DNA of 64,000 nucleotides. Source: Deinococcus peraridilitoris DSM 19664. GTDB taxonomy: Bacteria; Deinococcota; Deinococci; Deinococcales; Deinococcaceae. Location of the stretch: the NCBI RefSeq assembly GCF_000317835.1, contig NC_019793.1, positions 796,001 to 860,000 of the forward strand. Direction: 5' to 3'. The notes under the pieces were generated by a model. It was not told where the DNA came from and made no database searches. It worked only from the letters and a program-made list of their open reading frames with translations. Positions 36,805-45,496 of this stretch are shown here, piece after piece; position 1 is the first letter of the stretch; every line of letters begins with the position of its first letter. The position numbers and the translations under genes are program-made.

Positions 36805-37710
36805 ATGGCGCGTGGAGAACTCGCGGAACTGGCGCCGGGCGTGCTGTATTTTCCCGGCCCAATCAATCAGCTGGTGCTTGAGGATGGACGAGGCGGCGCG
36901 CTGATCATTGACAGCGGCCTCGACGATGACCGTGCCAAAAAGCTGCTACGCGCACTCACCGCGCGCGGTCTGCAGCCGGTGGCGCTACTCAATACGCACA
37001 GCCATGCTGACCATTACGGCGGCAACGCACTGCTGCGGGCGCGTGTTCCCGGTCTGGAAGTATTCGCGCCCCCCCTGGAAGAAGCGATCATCCGGCATCC
37101 GCTGCTCGAAGGGCTCTACCTGTTCGGTGCGCGCCCTCCGGCCTCCCTGCAGGGCAAATTTCTGATGGGCCAGGCCAGCGAGGTTCACGGCGTTCTTCAG
37201 CCCGGGCGGGCGACGGTCGGGGGCGTGGCGCTGGAGCTGATCGAGGTCGGCGGTCACGCCTGCACGATGTTCGCAGTGCGCTGCGGTGACGTGCTGTTTG
37301 CGTCCGACGCGCTGTTTGGCCCCGACACGCTGGAAAAACACCCGCTCACCTTCTGCGTCGACAGCACCCGGCAGAAGCAGAGCGCCCGCACGCTGCAAGA
37401 GCAGCAGGGTATCCGGGTCGTGCTGCCCGGCCATGGAGAGCCCACCACCGACCTGAACGCACTGGTGTCGGCCAACCTGACGTCCTTCGAGCGTACGACA
37501 GAGGCCGTGTGGCAGGCCCTGGCTCCGGAAGGCAGCATCGACGACCTGCTGGCGCGGGTGTGCGACGCACTGAAGGTCACCATGACCATCCCGGCGGCGG
37601 TGGTCCTCAACCGCAGTGTGGTGAGCGCGCACCTGGTGGAGCTGCTCGAAGGTGGCCGCGCCCAGCAGACGGTCGAGGGCAACCGCTGGATGTGGCGGCG
37701 CGCACCATGA
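36805..37710 (+). CDS. MBL-fold metallo-hydrolase
   Basis: 301 residues from the ATG at 36805 (an in-frame GTG at 36769 would add 12 residues). The metallo-beta-lactamase motif is NTHSHADHYGGNALL (about residues 69-83); later ligands are the histidine in VGGHACTMFAV, the aspartate in LFASDALFG and the histidine in LPGHGEP. A C-terminal helical extension follows. It is probably a thioester or phosphodiester hydrolase; the substrate is unknown. It stands alone before dps. Confidence 0.85.
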   Translation: MARGELAELAPGVLYFPGPINQLVLEDGRGGALIIDSGLDDDRAKKLLRALTARGLQPVALLNTHSHADHYGGNALLRARVPGLEVFAPPLEEAIIRHPLLEGLYLFGARPPASLQGKFLMGQASEVHGVLQPGRATVGGVALELIEVGGHACTMFAVRCGDVLFASDALFGPDTLEKHPLTFCVDSTRQKQSARTLQEQQGIRVVLPGHGEPTTDLNALVSANLTSFERTTEAVWQALAPEGSIDDLLARVCDALKVTMTIPAAVVLNRSVVSAHLVELLEGGRAQQTVEGNRWMWRRAP

Positions 37711-37779
37711 AAAGGCCCGCGCACCCAAGGGTAAAGGGACGCTCAGAGGGACCTCACGGCCCCTGAGAAGGCGAGCGCT

Positions 37780-37785
37780 TAGCGT
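37780..37785 (+). promoter_or_regulatory. Leaderless -10-like box of dps
   Basis: TAGCGT ends 5 bases before the ATG at 37791. No inverted repeat typical of a DtxR or OxyR site was recognised in the 80-base gap. Confidence 0.35.
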
Positions 37786-37790
37786 GGGGC

Positions 37791-38417
37791 ATGTCGAAGA
37801 AACACAAAAAAAACAAGGATGAACACCACGACGACCAGCAGGCCACCCTGAGCGCCCCGGTGCTGGTCGCAGACCACACCGACGCCGCGCACGGTGACCT
37901 GGGCCGAGCGCAGGACAACGAGTTCAACCAGCTGGTGGACCACAACTACCTGAGCGAGCAGGAGTTCAGCCAGGTCGCCGAAACCTTGCAGCGCAACCTC
38001 GCTACCAGCATCTCGCTGTACCTGAAGTTCAAGAAGTTCCACTGGGACATTCGCGGGCGGATGTTTCGCGACCTGCACCTCGCTTACGACGAGATGGCCG
38101 AGGAAGTGTTCGCCAGCATCGACGTGCTGGCCGAGCGTCTGGTAATGCTGGGCGGCTCTCCTGTCGCGGCGCCCGTGGACATCGACCGCTTCACCACCAT
38201 CCGCGTGCCCACCGAAACCGTTCGTGACGCCCGTGAACAGCTGTCGCAGCTGGTGCATGACCACACGCTGCTGACCCGCAGCCTGCGCGATGATTCCAAG
38301 CGCGCCGACGAGGCTGACGACCCGGCGACTGCCGACATCTACAACGGGCTGCTGCACACCCACGATGAGCACCGCTGGATGCTGCAGGCCATTCTGGACG
38401 ACGACCGCCTGAACTGA
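37791..38417 (+). CDS. dps: DNA-protecting ferritin Dps (Deinococcus Dps-1-like)
   Basis: 208 residues, about 50 longer than ordinary Dps and close to the Deinococcus Dps-1 length. The N-terminus is a Lys/His/Asp-rich tail (MSKKHKKNKDEHHDDQQ), the part that in Dps-1 binds DNA and metal. The ferritin-like core has the ferroxidase residues in YLKFKKFHWDIRGRMFRDLHLAYDEMAEEV, giving H-W-D and D-x-x-x-D/E. It oxidises and stores iron and shields DNA from peroxide. The start at 37791 keeps the whole basic tail. Confidence 0.92.
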   Translation: MSKKHKKNKDEHHDDQQATLSAPVLVADHTDAAHGDLGRAQDNEFNQLVDHNYLSEQEFSQVAETLQRNLATSISLYLKFKKFHWDIRGRMFRDLHLAYDEMAEEVFASIDVLAERLVMLGGSPVAAPVDIDRFTTIRVPTETVRDAREQLSQLVHDHTLLTRSLRDDSKRADEADDPATADIYNGLLHTHDEHRWMLQAILDDDRLN

Positions 38418-38440
38418 CCTGCGCTGAACCGAGCTGCACG

Positions 38441-38992
38441 GTGGCCCACTCAGATAGCCCCGAGAAGTCAAAGCCCCCGCGCCGGGCAGGAGGCTTTGAT
38501 TATTCTCTGGACTACCGCACGCTGAACCTGCGTGAACACCCCGAACTTTACCGCGTCGGCGTGAGTGAGCAGGGCGTGCTGCTGGTCGAGCCTTACAAAA
38601 GCGAGCTGCTCCCCCACTGGCGTTTTGCCACCCCCGACCTGGCCCGCGAAAGCAGCGAGATGATCTATGCCATGTTTCTCGCCTACCTGGAGCAGGGCGA
38701 CTTCGTGGGCGCTGACATGGCACGCAAGTTTTTGCAGATGGGCTACACACGCGCCCGCCGCTACGCCAACCATGCGGGTGGCAGAAAGTACGCCGGTCCG
38801 GTTCCACCCGACAAGAAAGGGCAAAGCGGCGCCCACGGCCGATCAGAGCTGCCCCGCCAAATCGAGGACCCGGTCAAGGCGGCCTCGGCGGCCATCTTCA
38901 GGGAGAAGTGGTTTCAGGCCAGGGATCACCCCCAATACCAGCGCCTGAAAGCCGAGCATCAGCAACGGTACGAAAGCGGCAGCCGTTCATGA
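38441..38992 (+). CDS. DUF4385 family protein
   Basis: 183 residues from a GTG start. The sequence FDYSLDYRTLNLREHPELYRVGVSEQGVLLVEPYKSELLPHWRF, then YLEQGDFVGADMARKFLQMGYTRARRYANH, is the DUF4385 pattern. The C-terminal 35 residues are charged and variable. No function is known for the family. It lies 23 bases after dps and may be cotranscribed with it. Confidence 0.8.
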   Translation: MAHSDSPEKSKPPRRAGGFDYSLDYRTLNLREHPELYRVGVSEQGVLLVEPYKSELLPHWRFATPDLARESSEMIYAMFLAYLEQGDFVGADMARKFLQMGYTRARRYANHAGGRKYAGPVPPDKKGQSGAHGRSELPRQIEDPVKAASAAIFREKWFQARDHPQYQRLKAEHQQRYESGSRS

Positions 38993-39001
38993 ACGGCCAG
39001 C

Positions 39002-39609
39002 ATGAGAACGACGCACAGGGTTGCCGGGCCGGGCACCGAGACGCGGCAACCCTTGAAACACCGCAGGCCGCTCCATTCAACCCTTCGTGAACTCCAGCTG
39101 CTCGTCCGCTCCCGCTACGGTATGATTTTTTTCGACGCCCAGCAGGCCGAACGAACCTTCAGCCTGCTGTCGTCGTTGGCTGCCGAGGAGGGGCTGCCCC
39201 CGTTCAGCTGGTGCCTGACGCGCGGCCTGTATGCCGAGAGGCGAACGCGCTCGCCCGCGAGAATGAGCACTTCAGTGGCGCCGAACTGGAGGCTGCGGTC
39301 GCCGCCCTGTACACGGCCTTTGCGGGTCAAGCGCCGCTCAACACCGAACTGCTGCGGCGCGAGTTGCGCCCTACACGCCCGCTGGCCCTGACCCGCGCCG
39401 AGGACCTGCAGGCCCTGCGCGCCTGGGCGCGCGAACGGGCAGTCGACGCCGACGGCGGTGAATGGGCCGAAGAACCAGTGCATCGGCACGTCAACGGACG
39501 CGCCGGTAGAGTGCGATGCCTCGATGCAGCCCAGCGTGCCTCCTCGCCCGAGGCTGCTTTCGAACTGCCCGGCGCCGCTTTAGACAGATCGAGAAAAAAG
39601 GTGGGTTAA
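39002..39609 (+). pseudogene. Remnant of an AAA+ ATPase with the ATPase core deleted
   Basis: Two short frames seem to be the two ends of one gene. From about 39086 to 39234 the first frame reads RELQLLVRSRYGMIFFDAQQAERTFSLLSS then PPFSWCLTRGLY, like the start of Ycf46-type AAA ATPases. From about 39235 a frame shifted by one base reads ALARENEHFSGAELEAAVAALYTAFAG and LRAWARERAVDA, like the last lid helix of the same family. The Walker A, Walker B and arginine finger region that should lie between them is missing, and the join is out of frame. This looks like an internal deletion of roughly 300 codons. Start of the first piece is uncertain. Confidence 0.65.
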
Positions 39610-39636
39610 CTTTCCAACGCCGCCGCGCCCTGTTGC

Positions 39637-39642
39637 TAGTGT
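39637..39642 (+). promoter_or_regulatory. Leaderless -10-like box of the phosphoesterase
   Basis: TAGTGT overlaps the GTG at 39641 and lies 7 bases before the TTG at 39650, pointing to the TTG as the real start. Confidence 0.35.
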
Positions 39643-39649
39643 GCCTTCG

Positions 39650-40342
39650 TTGAACTCGCACACTGACCAGCAGCGGCCCGCGCCACCTGCGCAGAACCGG
39701 TCGGTCCTGGCCTCCTCTCAGGGCCTGGGGACCCGTAAACTGCTGCTGCTCGCCGACTACGCGCATCCTTTCGTGTACCGGGAAAGCTTTCCTGAAGGCG
39801 TGCCGGAGGTGGATGTGGTGCTGGTTGCCGGCGACGTTCCAGGCTACTACCTGGAATTCATCGCGACCAAACTGCCGGTGCCGGTGCTGTACGTGCATGG
39901 CAACCACGCCAACGAGCTCGTCAAGGACGGTGACGGTCCCGCCCAGCCGCCCCGTGGGGTGGTCAACATGCACGGGCGCGTGATGGAAGTGGCCGGGCTG
40001 CGCATCGCGGGCTGGGGTGGCGTGCCGCGCTACCGCGAAGGGGGCAGTGGACAGTATGGTGATTTCGAGGGCAGCTGGGGCCTCACCAAACTCGGATGGC
40101 GCCTGCTGGGCAAGCCGCTCGACATCCTGCTGACGCACGCTCCGCCCGAAGGACCGCATGCCGGAAGCGACTTCGCGCACCGGGGCTGCAAAGGGCTCAC
40201 GCGTTTTATCGACAGGCACAAACCGCGCCTGGTAGTTCACGGTCACATTCACGAGTACGAGGGCAAAAAGCACGAGTACACCGAGCGCGGCACCCGGGTG
40301 GTGAACGCCTATGGGTACCGGGTCATCGAAGTCGCGCTGTAG
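39650..40342 (+). CDS. Metallophosphoesterase
   Basis: 230 residues from the TTG at 39650 (the GTG at 39641 is an alternative). Calcineurin-like motifs: LLLADYAHPF (the usual D-x-H reads ADYAH), VVLVAGDVPG (GD), YVHGNHANE (GNH), LLTHAPPEG and VVHGHIHEYEGK. It is probably a phosphodiesterase or phosphatase of the small cytosolic type. No operon partner. Confidence 0.85.
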   Translation: MNSHTDQQRPAPPAQNRSVLASSQGLGTRKLLLLADYAHPFVYRESFPEGVPEVDVVLVAGDVPGYYLEFIATKLPVPVLYVHGNHANELVKDGDGPAQPPRGVVNMHGRVMEVAGLRIAGWGGVPRYREGGSGQYGDFEGSWGLTKLGWRLLGKPLDILLTHAPPEGPHAGSDFAHRGCKGLTRFIDRHKPRLVVHGHIHEYEGKKHEYTERGTRVVNAYGYRVIEVAL

Positions 40343-40351
40343 CATGCTGCG

Positions 40352-40915
40352 CTACCACGGCAGCCCGCGCAGATCGATCAGGCCGCTTTTCGGCCAGTGC
40401 GACAGCGCCGCCCGTGCGGGCAGCACCATGGCCGGACCGCGGTTGTGCACCCAGACCACGTCGTCGGGATCGAGGTAGCGCACCACCTGCGGCACCCGCG
40501 AAAAGCCGCAGCGTTCGTAAAACCCGACCACCTCCATACGGCAGCCCAGAAAGGCGAAGTCCGCCGGGCAGGCGCCCTGCAGCACCCGGCGCAGCTCCTG
40601 CATCAGCTGCCGGCCCAGCCCCTGGCCCTGAAGCTCAGGATCGGTACACACGCCCCCGACCCCGGCAATATGCACTTCGCGCTCGCCCACCCCGATCCGG
40701 CGGCGCGAAAATACCAGGTGCGCCAGGACGCGCCCTGTACTGTCCTCAAGCCAGATGCGCTGCTCGGGCAAACTGCCCCAGAAGGTCGACTTGGCCCACG
40801 CCGCACGAAACTCCGGAAAGGCGGCGTTCAAGAGCCGCCGGATTGCCTCATGCTGCGCCGTGGTCAGCGCTGCTTCGTGGACGACTCGGGAAGTGAGGTG
40901 GAGGGTCTGGCTCAC
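40352..40915 (-). CDS. GNAT acetyltransferase
   Basis: 187 residues from a GTG start. The acetyl-CoA loop is ELQGQGLGRQLMQEL (about residues 93-107), preceded by the strand HIAGVGGVCTDP. The C-terminal FYERCGFSRVPQVVRYLDPD is typical of GNAT proteins. Substrate unknown. Confidence 0.85.
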   Translation of the reverse strand: MSQTLHLTSRVVHEAALTTAQHEAIRRLLNAAFPEFRAAWAKSTFWGSLPEQRIWLEDSTGRVLAHLVFSRRRIGVGEREVHIAGVGGVCTDPELQGQGLGRQLMQELRRVLQGACPADFAFLGCRMEVVGFYERCGFSRVPQVVRYLDPDDVVWVHNRGPAMVLPARAALSHWPKSGLIDLRGLPW

Positions 40916-40955
40916 AAAGTCAGCCTACCTGACCGTCCAGGCAGTCAGCGAACCA

Positions 40956-41177
40956 TCAGCGGCGCACCACAGCGGCAGCGAAACTTGGTGAGCGTCGATG
41001 GCCAGACGTGGGCAGGGCGCGCCATTCGAGGGTGCGGCTCCAAAAGTGCCTTTTCTCGTGGATGTAGACCAGATGACCCTGCGGATGCGCCCGAAAACGG
41101 TAGCTGCGTTTACAGCGCGAGCAGGAATACACGTTTCCCCGCTCGGGAAGAGCGGGGAAACGGTCAGGAGAGTTCAT
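40956..41177 (-). CDS. Possible small zinc-finger-like protein
   Basis: A 73-residue frame in an otherwise empty 309-base gap. It contains CSRCKRSYRFRAHPQGH followed by IHEKRH, a spacing that could bind zinc (two Cys, then two or three His), and a basic tail. The ATG at 41177 has TCCTGACC behind it and no clear ribosome site. A 12-base perfect hairpin (41133-41161) falls inside the frame, which argues for caution. It may be a real conserved small protein or chance. Confidence 0.35.
   Translation of the reverse strand: MNSPDRFPALPERGNVYSCSRCKRSYRFRAHPQGHLVYIHEKRHFWSRTLEWRALPTSGHRRSPSFAAAVVRR
41133..41161. repeat. Perfect inverted repeat
   Basis: GTTTCCCCGCTC (41133-41144) and GAGCGGGGAAAC (41150-41161) with a GGGAA loop. 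It lies between two minus-strand acetyltransferase genes, 64 bases upstream of the stop region of the next one, and could be a terminator without T-run or part of the small frame. Confidence 0.5.
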
Positions 41178-41224
41178 GACACAAGCCTACTGCGCTCGGC
41201 ATTCTTGCGAGAGGCCTGCGACGC

Positions 41225-42280
41225 TCAGCTCAAGCCGGGCCGGGCGCCCAGGTATTCGCGCACACGCGCCGTTTCGACCTGCCAGTCAGTCTGGGCGATA
41301 AAGGGCCGGAAGCCCAGCGCGTAGTTGATGGCCAGCATGCCCTGGTTGCTGTCGGCGTTGCCGGTGCGGACAAAGCGGGCCTGCGCATTGCGCGCGAGCG
41401 CCTCGCGCAGATTGGCCGCCTTGATCCAGCGTCCCAGACCGTGCCGGCGATGCTCGGGGCGAACCGCGGTCGCGCCCTGAAACAGCAGGATGTCGCGTCC
41501 AGGCTGCCAGAACAGTTCGCTGAAGCCCACCAGCTGACCGCTCGTGTGGTGCTCGGCAAAGGTCGTCAGGCGCTGTTCGCCCGTGGCGCCCATCTGAAGC
41601 TGCCATTCGCGCAGGCGTTCGGGCGTCATCTGCCAGTCTTCCATGTCGAGGTCACCGATGGGCGCGGTATTCATGACGTTCCACAGGTCGGCGATCTCGC
41701 TCAGGCGCTCTTCGGGATAAGCGCCGGCGTTCAGCCACACCCGGTACTCGGGAGCGCGCGCTTCGCCCTGCTCACTCCACTCGTCGAGCAATACGGGACG
41801 GAGCTCGGCCAGGTCAAGCTGGTTGGTGTGCATTGGCAAGGCCGCCTGCGCACCCAGGCGCCGCGTGAACGCCTCACCTGCCGCAATGCGGTCGCTGGTC
41901 TTGCCGACCAGTTTGCTGCGGCCTTGCGCTTCGGCGTGCGTCACCACCTCGCGCAGCAGGGCCGCAGCAAGTCCCTGGCGGCGCGCGGCGGCCTCGACGC
42001 TGAGGTCCACAAAGGCCAGGTGGGTGTTTTCGCGCAGCGGCAAAAATACCGTGGCGTGCCCGATGACGCGCTCGCCTTCCCAGGCATTGAACTGCGTGAC
42101 GCGCTCATCGCTTTGCACGTGGCGCATTTCGGTGATGAGCGTTTCGAGCGGCCACGTGGGGTCCTGCGGCAGGCGCTCGGCGCGAATGACTTCGCGGTGT
42201 GCCGCCACCGCGCGCAGCACCGCTTCGGGTGCGGTGCTCGGATCGGCGGATTCAATGCGCCACAACAGATTCGTCGTCAT
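41225..42280 (-). CDS. Double-domain GNAT acetyltransferase
   Basis: 351 residues from the ATG at 42280 with AGGAGGAACGA in front; a 17-residue extension to 42331 is unlikely. The first GNAT domain has LSVEAAARRQGLAAALLREV (about residues 110-129), the second has AVRPEHRRHGLGRWIKAANL (about 272-291) and NQGMLAINYALGF. Tandem GNAT proteins of this type resemble mycothiol-synthase-like or aminoglycoside-related acetyltransferases in plan, but no substrate can be named. Confidence 0.87.
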   Translation of the reverse strand: MTTNLLWRIESADPSTAPEAVLRAVAAHREVIRAERLPQDPTWPLETLITEMRHVQSDERVTQFNAWEGERVIGHATVFLPLRENTHLAFVDLSVEAAARRQGLAAALLREVVTHAEAQGRSKLVGKTSDRIAAGEAFTRRLGAQAALPMHTNQLDLAELRPVLLDEWSEQGEARAPEYRVWLNAGAYPEERLSEIADLWNVMNTAPIGDLDMEDWQMTPERLREWQLQMGATGEQRLTTFAEHHTSGQLVGFSELFWQPGRDILLFQGATAVRPEHRRHGLGRWIKAANLREALARNAQARFVRTGNADSNQGMLAINYALGFRPFIAQTDWQVETARVREYLGARPGLS

Positions 42281-42513
42281 TCGTTCCTCCTGAAGAGCGT
42301 CCGGGGTGGGCCCGGCGTTCTTTTCCGGCACTGCCGGATTGCTTCTTCAGTGTGCACCGCGATCGTCAGGGCGTCATCCGCCATCCGGCGAGGAGGACCC
42401 TGAGCCAAATATGCCAGCATCTGCTTCGCAAGCTTCCCCAGGACACCTTGACGAAACCTTCGAAGAGGGTCTTTTTTGCGGTTGTTTCGGGAAAGCAGTG
42501 GTGTACTTCCTGC

Positions 42514-43440
42514 ATGGTTTGGGAGTGTGTGATTGTCGGTGCAGGGCCCGCCGGACTGTCGGCTGCCGTGTATATGGGCCGTTTTCGGCGCAAGACGCTC
42601 GTCATCGACAGCGGCGAGGGACGCTGGTCTTATGGACAGTGGAATGAAAATTACCTGGGCTTTCCCGAAGGCGTCGGCGCGCAGGAACTGCACGATCTGG
42701 GTCACCGACAGGCCGAACGCTTTGGCGTCGAGTTTCAGACGGGCAGCGTCACCCGCGTGTACCGGGAAGGCGACGAGTACGTGCTGACGCAGAACCCCGG
42801 CGAGTTGCGTGCCCGCAGCGTCATCTGGGCCGCGGGCGTGCGCGACAAGTGGCCGACCTTCGTGGGGGTGCGCAGCCTGGTCGGGCGGCAGCTCTTCTGG
42901 TGCATTGTCTGCGACGGCTGGCGCACCCTGGACAAACGTCTGCTGCTGCTGGGTGACGACGACAAGGCTGCCAGCACGGTGTTACAGTTCCTGACCTACT
43001 CGCGCGATCTCACCGTGCTGGTCGACCCCGAGCAGGACCGCCTCAGCAGCCGCGTCCGAAAACGTCTGCGCGACGACGGCGTCAAGCTGGTGCACGGCAA
43101 GATCGACCATGTGACGCTGCAGGGCGAAACGGTTGAGGGCGTGCAGCTGCGCGACGGCAGCCTGCTCGAAACCGACCTGCTGTTCAGCCTGTATGGCAGT
43201 TCCCCCAACACCGAAGCCCTGGGCGACCTCGATCTGGAGCTCGCCCGCAACGGGCACATCCGCATCAATGCCAAGAACCAGACCAACCTGCCAGGGTTCT
43301 TCGCGGCCGGGGACGTGACCAACCGCCATGCCCACCAGGTGATCTCGGCTGCGCACGAGGGCGCGCAGGCCGCCCAGGCGGCCAATCACATCCTGTACCC
43401 CGAGGTGCAGCGCCTGCCGAAACTTCCGCGCGACGGGTAA
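42514..43440 (+). CDS. Thioredoxin-reductase-like FAD oxidoreductase
   Basis: 309 residues from the ATG at 42514. The FAD loop is ECVIVGAGPAGLSAAVYMGRF (about residues 4-24). A redox-like pair, WCIVCDGW (about 129-136), stands where thioredoxin reductase has CATC. The NADPH loop is LLLLGDDDKAAST instead of GGGDSA. The FAD end motif is GFFAAGDVTN then HQVISAAHEGAQAA. The altered loop and flanking tryptophans resemble GliT-like dithiol oxidases and related reductases more than true TrxB, so the partner is open. Divergent from the GNAT gene. Confidence 0.82.
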   Translation: MVWECVIVGAGPAGLSAAVYMGRFRRKTLVIDSGEGRWSYGQWNENYLGFPEGVGAQELHDLGHRQAERFGVEFQTGSVTRVYREGDEYVLTQNPGELRARSVIWAAGVRDKWPTFVGVRSLVGRQLFWCIVCDGWRTLDKRLLLLGDDDKAASTVLQFLTYSRDLTVLVDPEQDRLSSRVRKRLRDDGVKLVHGKIDHVTLQGETVEGVQLRDGSLLETDLLFSLYGSSPNTEALGDLDLELARNGHIRINAKNQTNLPGFFAAGDVTNRHAHQVISAAHEGAQAAQAANHILYPEVQRLPKLPRDG

Positions 43441-43441
43441 G

Positions 43442-44341
43442 TCAGCCTGCCCGGCTGGCCCGCACGGCGCTCCAGACAGCCTCTGCCACGGCGTCCTGCA
43501 CCAGTGAAGCGAGCAGAAGGGGGTCGGTCGCGGCGCGTGTGCACGAAGACATCACAAAAGCGCTGTCCCCGTCGAAGGGCGTGTGCGACGGGCGAATGAC
43601 CCGCGCCAGCGCCGCCTGGGCCGCGTCCGCGAGACGACGTGCTTCGGCCTTGCTGACCGTGTGCGCCGTGGCCAGGGCCAGCAGGGTGGTATTGGCGACC
43701 TCAGGGGTGTGGTCACTTGAGTGCGGCCCAATTCCGACGCCCGGCCCGGCGAGCAGCTCGCCCTGCGGGCCGACCACGTCGCCGATGGGGTTCACCACGG
43801 CAATGCAGCCGACCTCTACGCCCGCGCGCGAAACGAGGGAACTGCCCAAACCTCCGGGCGCCAGATCAGCCGGCCCCAGATACTTGCCGGCAGTAGCGCC
43901 CGTGCCCGCACCGACCACGCCGACGGGCACGGGAGCGCCGCTTGCCTGCTGGGCAGCGGCGTAGCCGCTCTGGTCATTCGGGCGGGCCCTGGGATCACCC
44001 ACCAAAAGGTCGTAGATCACCGCGGCGGGCACGATCGGCACGTTGGCCGCGGGCGTGGGATGACCGACGCCGCGCTCTTCCAGAAAGCGCACGACGCCGC
44101 TTGCGGCACTCAGGCCAAAGGCGCTGCCGCCCGTGAGCAGCAGCGCGTGAATACGCTCGACTTTCTTTTCGGGCGAAAGCAGCACCCCTTCACGCGTTCC
44201 CGGCGACGGTCCCAGAAAGGACGCCGATGCGACCGCGCCCTCCGGTGGGCAGAGAATGACGGTGCAGCCGGTCTTGCCAACCCCGTCGGTCCAGTGGCCC
44301 ACCTGAAAGCCGGAAATGGCGGTAAGGGTGCGGTTTTCCAT
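43442..44341 (-). CDS. P1 family peptidase (DmpA-like aminopeptidase)
   Basis: 299 residues. The N-terminus GFQVGHWTDGVGKTGCTVILCP, the LLTGGSAFGLSAASGVVRFLEERG block, and VANTTLLALATAHTVSK (self-processing site and new N-terminal nucleophile) match the P1/S58 family. These proteins cut themselves once and act as aminopeptidases on D- or L-amino acid amides or beta-peptides. Intracellular, no signal peptide. Convergent with the flavoprotein gene, one base apart. Confidence 0.9.
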   Translation of the reverse strand: MENRTLTAISGFQVGHWTDGVGKTGCTVILCPPEGAVASASFLGPSPGTREGVLLSPEKKVERIHALLLTGGSAFGLSAASGVVRFLEERGVGHPTPAANVPIVPAAVIYDLLVGDPRARPNDQSGYAAAQQASGAPVPVGVVGAGTGATAGKYLGPADLAPGGLGSSLVSRAGVEVGCIAVVNPIGDVVGPQGELLAGPGVGIGPHSSDHTPEVANTTLLALATAHTVSKAEARRLADAAQAALARVIRPSHTPFDGDSAFVMSSCTRAATDPLLLASLVQDAVAEAVWSAVRASRAG

Positions 44342-44401
44342 GCGGCAGTCTATCCGTCAGACGGCGCGCCCATCACTGGGAAACTGTTGCTGGAAGAACG
44401 G

Positions 44402-45496
44402 TCACTCGAAGAACTTGAGGCTGTAGCCGGTGTTGCTGGCCGTTCCGCGGGTGTAGGTGGTGTTGCCCCACCACATGTAGCTGCCCTCGTACCAGTAGCG
44501 GCCGTTCCAGAAAGGATTGGGGTAATCGTTTTTCGGCACGCCGTGATAGGCAAAGGGTGCGCGTGTGCCCGCCGCCGGGCTGTAGGCGATGTCCCCATAG
44601 AGCAACCCGAACGAGTGGTGCCCGACGCCCTTGGCGTACAGCGTCGAGTCCCAGCCATTCATCATCAGGTTCTGCTTGAAGCCGAACAGGCAGCCGTTGG
44701 ACTTGTAGTAGTCCCAGACGTAGGTCAGGTCACCGCCGGCGCGCAGGCGCAGGTCGGCCAGACAGTAGTTCTCACCCCAGCTGCCGTTGGCGGAGTACAC
44801 GATATGCAGCTGTCCGTTCGGATCCTTGATGGGCTGCGGACCCTCGTTGATGTAGGGCGAGTCGTTGCGCTCCCACCATTCACGCGGCTGCGAGATGATG
44901 TAACGCGCCCCGCTCACCGAGGTCGGGCTGGACATCCGGGCCATGTAGATGTTCTGCTCGACGTTGGTGTCGCCCTGCCAGCCCGACCACACGAAGTAGC
45001 GCCCGCCGTTCCAGAGAAACGAGACGCCGTCGATGGCCCACTTGTTGTCCGGCAACGCAAGCAGCTGCGCCGACGAGTAGCCCGAATCGGCACTGCCCGA
45101 GCTGATCACATACATGCGGTGTGCGCTGCCCGCCCCCGCCGTGAAGTAGATGTAGTACACCCCGTGGTCAAGGACGATGTCGGGAGCCCACACTTCGGCC
45201 CACCCGTTCGGGTTGCCCCAGACCTGCCTCGCCGTGGCGCTCGCCAGACCGCCGATCGAGCTGGCCTGACGCACGTAGAGTCGTCCTCCACTCACCTCGG
45301 TCGACACGTAGGTGCTGCCCACGCGGATGACGCTGGGATCGGCATTCTTGATGCTGAGCTGTCCCAGAGGCCGCAAAAGCTGTTCGTGCCCGCCCAGCAG
45401 ACTCGGTGGTGGAGTGACCGCGAGCTGTTGATCCTGCGCACAGGAAACAAAGGTCGCGCCCAGAATCAGGCCCAGCACAGACTGACGTACGTTCAT
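44402..45496 (-). CDS. GH43-like glycoside hydrolase lipoprotein
   Basis: 364 residues. A signal peptide with lipobox (FVSC, about residue 19) precedes a five-bladed-propeller-like sequence. NADPSVIRVGSTYV carries the likely catalytic aspartate (about residue 53), WAPDIVLDHGVYYIYFTAG follows, AIDGVSFLWNGGRYFVWSGW holds a second acid, and INEGPQPI holds the probable catalytic glutamate (about 221). This fits GH43, whose members attack arabinan, xylan and related chains; a C-terminal beta domain is not present. It is a single sugar-degrading gene without neighbours of that kind. Confidence 0.78.
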   Translation of the reverse strand: MNVRQSVLGLILGATFVSCAQDQQLAVTPPPSLLGGHEQLLRPLGQLSIKNADPSVIRVGSTYVSTEVSGGRLYVRQASSIGGLASATARQVWGNPNGWAEVWAPDIVLDHGVYYIYFTAGAGSAHRMYVISSGSADSGYSSAQLLALPDNKWAIDGVSFLWNGGRYFVWSGWQGDTNVEQNIYMARMSSPTSVSGARYIISQPREWWERNDSPYINEGPQPIKDPNGQLHIVYSANGSWGENYCLADLRLRAGGDLTYVWDYYKSNGCLFGFKQNLMMNGWDSTLYAKGVGHHSFGLLYGDIAYSPAAGTRAPFAYHGVPKNDYPNPFWNGRYWYEGSYMWWGNTTYTRGTASNTGYSLKFFE

